A stretch of 64,000 bases of DNA, from positions 5,952,001-6,016,000 of the forward strand of contig NZ_JAPENX010000001.1 in NCBI RefSeq assembly GCF_026341815.1, given 5' to 3'. The DNA is from Streptomyces sp. NBC_00572 (GTDB lineage: Bacteria > Actinomycetota > Actinomycetes > Streptomycetales > Streptomycetaceae). Below the pieces are notes generated by a model that had not been told where the DNA came from, made no database searches, and worked only from the letters and a program-made list of their open reading frames with translations. Each line of letters begins with the position of its first letter. Within the stretch, counting starts at the first letter, position 1. The translations under genes were made by a program, and so were the position numbers. Below are positions 58,137-64,000 of this stretch, one piece after another.

Positions 58137-59861
58137 ATGACGCCGAACGCCGTCTCCACGGGCTCCCGGAGATCCGCCCCGAGCCGGAGCGACTCCGGGC
58201 AGAGCCGCAGGGGCTTCCTCGCCTCCACCGCCGTCGCCGCCGCCGCGGTCGCCGGCGGCGCACCGCTGCTCGCGGCCTGCGGTGGCGGCGGCTCGGACGG
58301 CGGGAAGAAGGACGGCACCACCACCGGCAAGGACGCGGCGAAGCTCCTCCCCGCCTTCGTTGCGAGCACCGTCGTCGCCCCCGACATCGCGCCGAAGAAC
58401 GGCTCGGCCGCCGGCTTCACCCGCGCCATCCCGAGCGCCGAACTCAAGGCCTCCGTCGACGGGAAGCGGGGCAAGGGCGGCGCCCTCACGATCATGGCCC
58501 CGTTCTGGGGACCGCCGCCCGCCCCCGACAACCCGTACTACCAGGCCATGAACGACGCCATCGGCGTCCGGGCCACCTGGCAGAACCAGGACGGCAACGT
58601 CTACGACCAGAAGCTCGGCGCCGTCCTCGCCTCCAGCGAGATCCCCGACGTGGTCGTCGTCCCCGGCTGGAACCTCGGCGGCAAGATCCCCAGCGCCGTC
58701 GACGCCAAGTTCGAGGACCTCGGCCCGTACCTCTCCGGCGACAAGGTCAAGGCCTACCCCAACCTCGCGGCGATCCCCACCGACGCCTGGCAGCGCTCGA
58801 TCTTCGGCGGCAAGCTGCGCGGGCTCCCCATGCCCGCCTCCTACGTCACCAACATCGCGCCCTTCTACCGCAAAGACCTCTTCGACGCGAAGGGCTGGCA
58901 ACTCCCCAAGAGCGCCGACGAGTTCCTCGCCCTCGCCAAGGAGATCACCAGCGCCAAGGCGAAGGTGTGGGCCTGCGGCGACATGACCTGGACCGCGTAC
59001 AACATGTTCGGCGTGCTGCTCGGCAACGACAAGGCGCTCGGCTGGAACCTGGTCGACGGCAAGCTGATCAACCGCATCGAGACGCCCGAGTACCTCGAAG
59101 CGCTCGAATGGACCCGCAAGCTCTTCGACGCCGGAGTCGTCCACCCCGACGAGAAGACCCAGAACCAGGGAGACACCGGCAACCGCTTCACCGCCGGCCA
59201 GTGCCTGATCTACAACAACGACCTCTCCCACTGGTACGCCAAGACCTCCGAACAGGCCGCGCAGAAGCCGACGTTCGCCATGGCGGCCATGGACATCCCC
59301 GGCCACGCCGGCGGCCTGCCGAAGCTGTGGGCCACCAACCCCGCCAACATCTGGGCCTTCATCAGGAAGGGCAGCTCCAAGGCCGTGATCGAGGACGCCC
59401 TCGCCGTCGCCGACTTCACCGCCGCGCCCTACGGCACCAAGGAGCGGATGCTCACTGACTACGGCGTCGAGGGCGTCCACCACACCGTCAAGAACGGCCT
59501 TCCGGTCAAGACCGACAAGGGCAACCAGGAGGTCAGCAGCTCCTGGATGTTCGTCGCGAGCCCCGCCCCGTACATCGCCCACCCCGACACCCCCGAGGTC
59601 ACCCGGGCCATGATCGAGTGGCAGCAGCGCATGGGCGCCGTCACCTCCAAGTCCTCGTTCTACGGCATGACCGTCACCGAACCGTCCCGGTGGACCGGCC
59701 TCATGAACGACTTCGAGCAGCTGGAGAAGGACATCGTCCGCGGCCGCAAGAAGGTGTCCGACATGCAGCAGGCCGTCTCCGAGTGGAAGACCAAGGGCGG
59801 CGACGAGCTCCGCGACTGGTACCGGAAGCTCCTCGACACCAACGGTTCCGCGGCGAGCTGA
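58137..59861 (+). CDS. Large sugar-binding lipoprotein (LplA/YtcQ type)
   Basis: A 574-residue solute-binding protein, longer than the other two as usual for the LplA/YtcQ group. Tat-type signal (QSRRGFLASTAVAAAAVAGG) and lipobox PLLAAC at about residues 43-48, then a Gly/Lys linker. Domain features: LTIMAPFWGPPPAPDNPYYQ, VVVPGWNLGGKIPSAVDAKF and FYRKDLFDAKGW. Relatives in Bacillus bind rhamnogalacturonan and galacturonan oligosaccharides. ATG at 58137 follows GAAGGG. First gene of an operon with two permeases, GH42 and a GH95-like gene. Confidence 0.9.
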   Translation: MTPNAVSTGSRRSAPSRSDSGQSRRGFLASTAVAAAAVAGGAPLLAACGGGGSDGGKKDGTTTGKDAAKLLPAFVASTVVAPDIAPKNGSAAGFTRAIPSAELKASVDGKRGKGGALTIMAPFWGPPPAPDNPYYQAMNDAIGVRATWQNQDGNVYDQKLGAVLASSEIPDVVVVPGWNLGGKIPSAVDAKFEDLGPYLSGDKVKAYPNLAAIPTDAWQRSIFGGKLRGLPMPASYVTNIAPFYRKDLFDAKGWQLPKSADEFLALAKEITSAKAKVWACGDMTWTAYNMFGVLLGNDKALGWNLVDGKLINRIETPEYLEALEWTRKLFDAGVVHPDEKTQNQGDTGNRFTAGQCLIYNNDLSHWYAKTSEQAAQKPTFAMAAMDIPGHAGGLPKLWATNPANIWAFIRKGSSKAVIEDALAVADFTAAPYGTKERMLTDYGVEGVHHTVKNGLPVKTDKGNQEVSSSWMFVASPAPYIAHPDTPEVTRAMIEWQQRMGAVTSKSSFYGMTVTEPSRWTGLMNDFEQLEKDIVRGRKKVSDMQQAVSEWKTKGGDELRDWYRKLLDTNGSAAS

Positions 59862-59863
59862 CC

Positions 59864-60898
59864 GTGAGCACGCTCGACACCAAGACGGCGGAGCCGCCGG
59901 CCGCGGGGCCCGCCACAGGCGGCGCCCCACGGGGCCGCCGCCGTGACCGGCGGCGGAGCCGTACGGCCGGGCACGTCCCGCTCGGCCGGCGGCTCCGCCG
60001 TGACCGGACCCTGCTCCTGATGACCGTCCCGGCGCTCGCCCTCGTCGTCGTCTTCAACTACGTCCCGATCCTGGGGAACGTGGTCGCCTTCCAGGACTAC
60101 GACCCGTACATCTCGACCAACGGCGTCACCGCCATGCTGGAGAGCCCCTGGGTCGGCCTAGCCCAGTTCGAACGGGTCTTCTCCGACCCGGGGTTCTGGC
60201 ACGCCGTCGAGAACACCCTCGTCCTCTTCCTCCTCCAGCTGGTGCTCTTCTTCCCCGTGCCCATCGGGCTCGCCCTGCTCGTCAACAGCGTGCTGCGGCC
60301 CCGCGTGAGAGCGGTCGTCCAGGCGATCCTGTATCTGCCGCACTTCTTCTCCTGGGTGCTCGTCATCACGGTCTTCCAGCAGATCCTCGGCGGCGCCGGC
60401 ATCATCGCGCAGACCCTCCGGCAGTACGGCTACGAGGGCTTCGACCTCATGACCGACCCGGCGATCTTCAAGTTCCTCGTCACCGCCGAAGGCATCTGGA
60501 AGGACGCGGGCTGGGGCGTCATCGTCTTCCTCGCCGCGCTCGCCGCAGTCAACCAGGACCTGTACGAGGCCGCCGCCATGGACGGCGCGAACCGGTGGCG
60601 CCGGATGTGGCACGTCACCCTGCCCGCGCTGCGGCCCGTGATCGCGCTGCTCCTCGTCCTCCGCGTCGGCGACGCCCTCACCGTCGGCTTCGAACAGCTG
60701 CTGCTCCAGCGCGACGCCGTCGGCCCGGGTGCCGCCGAGGTCCTCGACACCTTCGTGTGGTGGACCGGTCTGCGCAGCCAGGACTTCAGCTACGCGGCCG
60801 CCGCAGGCCTGGTGAAGGGAGTCGTCGGCCTCGTGCTGGTGCTCTCCGCGAACAAGACCGCCCATCTCATGGGCGAGCAGGGGGTGTACCGGAAGTGA
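59864..60898 (+). CDS. LplB-type ABC permease
   Basis: A 344-residue permease. Arginine-rich cytoplasmic N-terminus (about 1-45), then six membrane segments starting LLLMTVPALALVVVFNYVPI; the GNVVAFQDYDP phrase after the first segment is typical of LplB/YteP proteins. EAA loop: YEAAAMDGANRWRRMWHVTL. GTG at 59864, two bases after the binding-protein stop, is the first plausible start. Overlaps the next permease by four bases. Confidence 0.88.
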   Translation: MSTLDTKTAEPPAAGPATGGAPRGRRRDRRRSRTAGHVPLGRRLRRDRTLLLMTVPALALVVVFNYVPILGNVVAFQDYDPYISTNGVTAMLESPWVGLAQFERVFSDPGFWHAVENTLVLFLLQLVLFFPVPIGLALLVNSVLRPRVRAVVQAILYLPHFFSWVLVITVFQQILGGAGIIAQTLRQYGYEGFDLMTDPAIFKFLVTAEGIWKDAGWGVIVFLAALAAVNQDLYEAAAMDGANRWRRMWHVTLPALRPVIALLLVLRVGDALTVGFEQLLLQRDAVGPGAAEVLDTFVWWTGLRSQDFSYAAAAGLVKGVVGLVLVLSANKTAHLMGEQGVYRK

Positions 60899-60944
60899 CC
60901 CAGAGCCTGGAAGTGACCCGACGACCGGAAGTGACCCGACGACC
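60891..60944 (+). repeat. Three tandem 18-bp units spanning a permease start
   Basis: GGAAGTGACC-type units at 60891-60908, 60909-60926 and 60927-60944; the last two are identical. Each contains an in-frame GTG, at 60895, 60913 and 60931, and the first holds the stop of the preceding gene. Confidence 0.9.
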
Positions 60945-61851
60945 CACCTCGCCGCGGTGGGCGGCGCCCGCCCGGCCCGTCTGGGAGGAGCCGCCCGGCC
61001 GGGCGGGCCTCGCCGCCAAGGGCGCGATCCTCGTCCTCGCCTGCCTCGCGGTCCTCCTCCCGCTGTGGATCGTGGTCGTCACCAGCCTCTCGTCCAAGAA
61101 GACGATCACGGAGACCGGCGGACTGGTGGTCGTCCCCAGGGACATCACCTTCATCGCCTACCAGGAACTCCTGAGCGGCGGCCAGGTCACCCGCGCGGCC
61201 GTCGTCAGCGTCCTCGTCACCGTGACCGGCACGCTCTTCTCGATGGCCGTGTCGATCCTCTGCGCGTACGGACTCTCCCGGCCCGGCTCGCTCGGCCACC
61301 GCTTCATCCTGCTCGTCCTGATGGCCACCATGTTCTTCGGCGCCGGCCTGATCCCCACGTACCTCCTCGTGCAGACCCTCGGCCTCACCGACACCTATCT
61401 CGCGCTGATCCTCCCCAGCGCCGTCAGCGTCTTCAACATCCTCGTCCTGCGCGGCTTCTTCATGGGCGTCTCACCCGAACTCATCGACAGTGCGCGCATC
61501 GACGGAGCGGGAGACATGCGGATCCTCTGGCAGATCGTGATGCCGCTGTCGAGGGCGGTCATCGCCGTCATCACCCTGTTCTACGCGGTCGGTTACTGGA
61601 GCGCCTGGTTCAACGCCTCCATCTACCTCAGCGACCAGAACATGATGCCGCTGCAGAACGTCCTCATCCAGCTCGCGCAGAAGCAGGAGATCCCCGTCGG
61701 CCTCGGCCAGGCCGTCAAGGCGGGCAACCTCTCCGGCCTCGCCGTCCAGATGGCGGTCATGGTCCTCGCCCTGCTGCCCGTCGCCGTCCTCTCGCCCTTC
61801 GTCCAGAAGCACTTCAGGAAGGGCATGCTCACCGGCGCCGTCAAGGGATGA
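60895..61851 (+). CDS. LplC-type ABC permease
   Basis: A 318-residue permease with six segments beginning GAILVLACLAVLLPLWIVVV. EAA loop: IDSARIDGAGDMRILWQIVM, the LplC/YtcP form. C-terminus FRKGMLTGAVKG. The GTG at 60895 overlaps the preceding stop (GTGA), but two more in-frame GTGs at 60913 and 60931 lie in identical repeat units, so the true start is uncertain by 12 residues. Works with LplB-type and LplA-type partners; no ATPase gene in the operon. Confidence 0.88.
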   Translation: MTQSLEVTRRPEVTRRPTSPRWAAPARPVWEEPPGRAGLAAKGAILVLACLAVLLPLWIVVVTSLSSKKTITETGGLVVVPRDITFIAYQELLSGGQVTRAAVVSVLVTVTGTLFSMAVSILCAYGLSRPGSLGHRFILLVLMATMFFGAGLIPTYLLVQTLGLTDTYLALILPSAVSVFNILVLRGFFMGVSPELIDSARIDGAGDMRILWQIVMPLSRAVIAVITLFYAVGYWSAWFNASIYLSDQNMMPLQNVLIQLAQKQEIPVGLGQAVKAGNLSGLAVQMAVMVLALLPVAVLSPFVQKHFRKGMLTGAVKG

Positions 61852-61897
61852 GCCCGCACCCGCCCCACACAACCCCCTCTCTCTTACGGAGCGTTGG

Positions 61898-63922
61898 ATG
61901 CCGAGCCTCGACGACGTGACCCGGCCGCCCGGACGGCCGCCCCGGATCCTCTACGGCGGTGACTGGAACCCCGAGCAGTGGCCCGAGGAGACCTGGGCCG
62001 AGGACATCCTGCTGATGCGCCGTGCCCGAGTCGACTCGGTCACCCTCGGGGTCTTCTCCTGGGCACGCATCGAACCCACGCCGGGCGCCCGCGAGTTCGG
62101 GTGGCTCGACCGCCTCATGGACCTCACCCACGACCACGGCATCAGTGTCGTCCTCGCCACCCCCACCTCCTCGCCACCGCCCTGGATGGGGCGGCTCCAC
62201 CCCGAGACACTGCCCCGCGACGAGGACGGCAGGACCGAATGGTGGGGCTCGCGCCAGCACTTCTCCCACTCCAGCGAGGTCTACCGGCAGTACGCCGCCG
62301 CGATCACCGAAGATCTCGCCGCCCGCTACGCCGGACACCCGGCCCTCACCATGTGGCACATCAACAACGAGTACTGCACCTACGACTGGGGCGACGAGGC
62401 CGCCCGTACCTTCCGCCGCTGGCTCCAGGACCGGTACGGCACCCTCGACGCGCTCAACACCGCCTGGGGCACCGCCTTCTGGAGCCAGCGGTACGGCGAC
62501 TGGGCCGAGGTCCTGCCACCCCGCCGCGCCCACTACCTGAAGAACCCGGCACACGTCCTCGACTTCCGGCGCTACACCTCCGACCAGCTCCTGGAGTGCT
62601 ATCGGGCCGAACGGGACATCGTCCGCCGCCACACCCCGCACCTGCCCGTGACCACCAACTTCATGCCGTTCTGGTCCGGCCAGGACGGCTGGGCCTGGGC
62701 CGCCGAGGAGGATCTCGTCTCGGTCGACGTCTACCCCGACCCACGGGACCCGGGCTCCGGCGCGTACAACGCGATGATCGGAGACCTGACCCGCTCCCAG
62801 GCCGGCGGCGGGCCGTGGATGGTCATGGAGCAGGCCGCCGGCGCCGTCAGCTGGCGGGGCGTCAACCACCCCAAACCGTATGGACTCAACCGCCTCTGGG
62901 CCCTCCAGACCGTCGCCCACGGTGCGGACGCCGTCTGCTACTTCCAGTGGCGGCAGTCCCGTCAGGGCGCGGAGAAGTTCCACTCCGGGATGCTCGGCCA
63001 CGCCGGGGAACGGGGCCGTGTCTTCCAGGAGACCGTCCGCATAGGCGAAGACCTCGCCCGGCTCGGCCCCCGCGTCGCCGGCAGCCGCGTCACCACCGAC
63101 ATCGCCGTCCTGCACGACTGGAACTCCTGGTGGGCCGGCGCCCAGGACGGGGCGCTCTCCCGCCTGGTCGACCATGCCGAGATCGTCCGAGCCTGGCACC
63201 GGGCCCTCTGGGAGGCCCACCTCCCCGCCTCCTTCGCCCACCCCCACCACGACCTCGGCGGCCACCGGCTCGTCGTCGTCCCGCACCTCTACCTCCTCGA
63301 CGACACCGCCATCGACAACCTCCTCGCGTACGTGCGCGGCGGCGGCACCCTCGTCTGCGGTTTCCTCACCGGCATCGCCGACCAGGACGACCGGGTCCGC
63401 CCCGGCGGGATGGACGCCCGCCTCCGCGAACTCCTCGGCATCGACCTGCTCCAGGAGTGGTGGCCGCTCGACGAGGGCGAACACGTCGACTGCGGCACCT
63501 TCAAGGGCTCCCTCTGGTCCGAGGAGCTGACCGCCGCCCCCGGCGCGGAGACGGTGGCCGCCTACCGGGGCGGGGAACTCGACGGCCTTCCCGCCGTGCT
63601 CCGCAACGGCCGCGCCTGGTACGTCTCCACCCTCCCCGAACCGGCAGGACTGCGGGACCTGCTCGCCGCCGTGGCCCACGAGGCCGGGGCGCACCCGCTC
63701 CTCGACGGACTGCCCGCCGACGTCGAAGCCGTCCGGCGCGGCGAACTGCTCTTCCTCCTCCACCACGGGCCCGACCCGGTCACGGTGCCGCTGCCCGGCC
63801 GCCACCGTGACCTGCTCACCGGTGCGGAGGTCGAAGGGGCGCTGAAGCTCGACCGGTACGGAGCGGCGGTCCTGGAGGAGTGCGGACCGGGCCCCGTGCC
63901 CGCGTCGGAGGGACGTCCGTGA
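61898..63922 (+). CDS. GH42 beta-galactosidase
   Basis: A 674-residue intracellular enzyme for beta-galactosides, often from galactan or arabinogalactan. The barrel (about 15-390) opens ILYGGDWNPEQWPEETWAED and includes ATPTSSPPPWMGRLHPETLP; the acid/base Glu is in MWHINNEYCTYDWG and the nucleophile Glu in WMVMEQAAGAVSWRG. The trimerisation domain (about 395-600) contains VPHLYLLDDTAIDNLLAYVR, and a small C-terminal beta domain follows. Length is standard. Part of the import operon, 46 bases after the LplC-type gene; its stop overlaps the next start (GTGA). Confidence 0.95.
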   Translation: MPSLDDVTRPPGRPPRILYGGDWNPEQWPEETWAEDILLMRRARVDSVTLGVFSWARIEPTPGAREFGWLDRLMDLTHDHGISVVLATPTSSPPPWMGRLHPETLPRDEDGRTEWWGSRQHFSHSSEVYRQYAAAITEDLAARYAGHPALTMWHINNEYCTYDWGDEAARTFRRWLQDRYGTLDALNTAWGTAFWSQRYGDWAEVLPPRRAHYLKNPAHVLDFRRYTSDQLLECYRAERDIVRRHTPHLPVTTNFMPFWSGQDGWAWAAEEDLVSVDVYPDPRDPGSGAYNAMIGDLTRSQAGGGPWMVMEQAAGAVSWRGVNHPKPYGLNRLWALQTVAHGADAVCYFQWRQSRQGAEKFHSGMLGHAGERGRVFQETVRIGEDLARLGPRVAGSRVTTDIAVLHDWNSWWAGAQDGALSRLVDHAEIVRAWHRALWEAHLPASFAHPHHDLGGHRLVVVPHLYLLDDTAIDNLLAYVRGGGTLVCGFLTGIADQDDRVRPGGMDARLRELLGIDLLQEWWPLDEGEHVDCGTFKGSLWSEELTAAPGAETVAAYRGGELDGLPAVLRNGRAWYVSTLPEPAGLRDLLAAVAHEAGAHPLLDGLPADVEAVRRGELLFLLHHGPDPVTVPLPGRHRDLLTGAEVEGALKLDRYGAAVLEECGPGPVPASEGRP

Positions 63923-64000
63923 TCCACGGAACCTGGGAGCCCGCGCCCGCCACCCGCTGGGAGGACGCCTTTCTCGCCGGGAACGGCAGGCACGGCGCCC
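63919..64000 (+). CDS. Start of a GH95-like glycosidase (truncated by window end)
   Basis: Twenty-seven residues are visible from a GTG that overlaps the GH42 stop. The phrase TRWEDAFLAGNGRHGA closely resembles the N-terminal motif of GH95 alpha-L-fucosidases/alpha-L-galactosidases (WxxALPxGNGRLGA). If right, it would remove terminal fucose or L-galactose from imported xyloglucan or RG-I side chains. The fragment is short, so the assignment rests on one motif and context. Confidence 0.65.
   Translation, partial: MIHGTWEPAPATRWEDAFLAGNGRHGA

Noticed and set aside
1..64000. tRNA, rRNA or CRISPR loci
   Set aside because: None recognised by eye; no cloverleaf with conserved TTCGA arm context and no repeat-spacer array was found.

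Overview
This window comes from a high-GC actinomycete, almost certainly a Streptomyces or close relative. The evidence is the GC content, frequent GTG starts, 1- and 4-base stop/start overlaps (TGATG, ATGA, GTGA), twin-arginine and lipoprotein export signals, and a textbook cebR-cebEFG-bglC cellobiose locus carrying the 14-bp palindrome TGGGAGCGCTCCCA. Almost the whole window is devoted to breaking down plant cell walls and importing the products. It encodes about fifteen glycoside hydrolases, polysaccharide lyases and carbohydrate esterases with four sugar ABC importers. None of the importers has an ATPase gene here, which fits the shared MsiK ATPase known from streptomycetes.

Layout. 1-1,760: end of an unrecognised gene, an IclR-type regulator and a small secreted protein. 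1,836-14,942: cellulose block, with the GH1 beta-glucosidase, cellobiose importer CebEFG and repressor CebR, followed by secreted CBM2-bearing GH6, GH5 and GH48 cellulases; perfect CebR boxes lie in the cebE/cebR and GH5/GH48 divergent promoters. 15,170-17,730: an unrelated two-gene unit (acyltransferase-like domain fused to a PLP aminotransferase, then a CdsA-like cytidylyltransferase). 17,863-27,246: GH51 arabinofuranosidase, then an operon resembling the Bacillus yes rhamnogalacturonan operon (importer, DUF624 protein, PL26 lyase, CE12 esterase). 27,441-33,480: DUF4328 membrane protein, GH2 beta-galactosidase, a divergent LacI regulator, an ECF sigma factor and its membrane partner. 33,608-35,293: PL4 rhamnogalacturonan lyase.

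35,358-50,210 is a long minus-strand pectin block. Read in transcription order it holds a GntR/FCD regulator, a DapA-family aldolase/dehydratase and an IlvD-family dehydratase (a sugar-acid cassette). After an operator region come two permeases, a Gfo/Idh oxidoreductase, a DUF6807 protein, GH43, the binding protein, CE12, PL1 pectate lyase, CE8 pectinesterase (with a frameshift) and PL9 pectate lyase. 50,439-52,682: GH31 alpha-xylosidase. 52,721-54,752: a flavin-type oxidase-fold protein and a Cmx-type chloramphenicol exporter preceded by a likely leader peptide. 54,826-64,000: GH3, a divergent LplABC-type importer, GH42 and the start of a GH95-like gene.

How it works together: secreted cellulases and pectin lyases/esterases make oligosaccharides outside the cell; four importers take up cellobiose, rhamnogalacturonan or pectin fragments and probably hemicellulose side chains; intracellular GH1, GH2, GH3, GH31, GH42, GH43, GH51 and GH95 trim them to monosaccharides. 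Regulation appears dominated by LacI-type repressors. At least three operator classes are visible besides the CebR box (TCGAAGCGCTTCGA, GAAAGCGCTTGCT, GAAACGTTTC), but only one LacI regulator other than CebR is encoded here. Several genes carry in-frame or near-start tandem repeats, an unusual concentration for one window.
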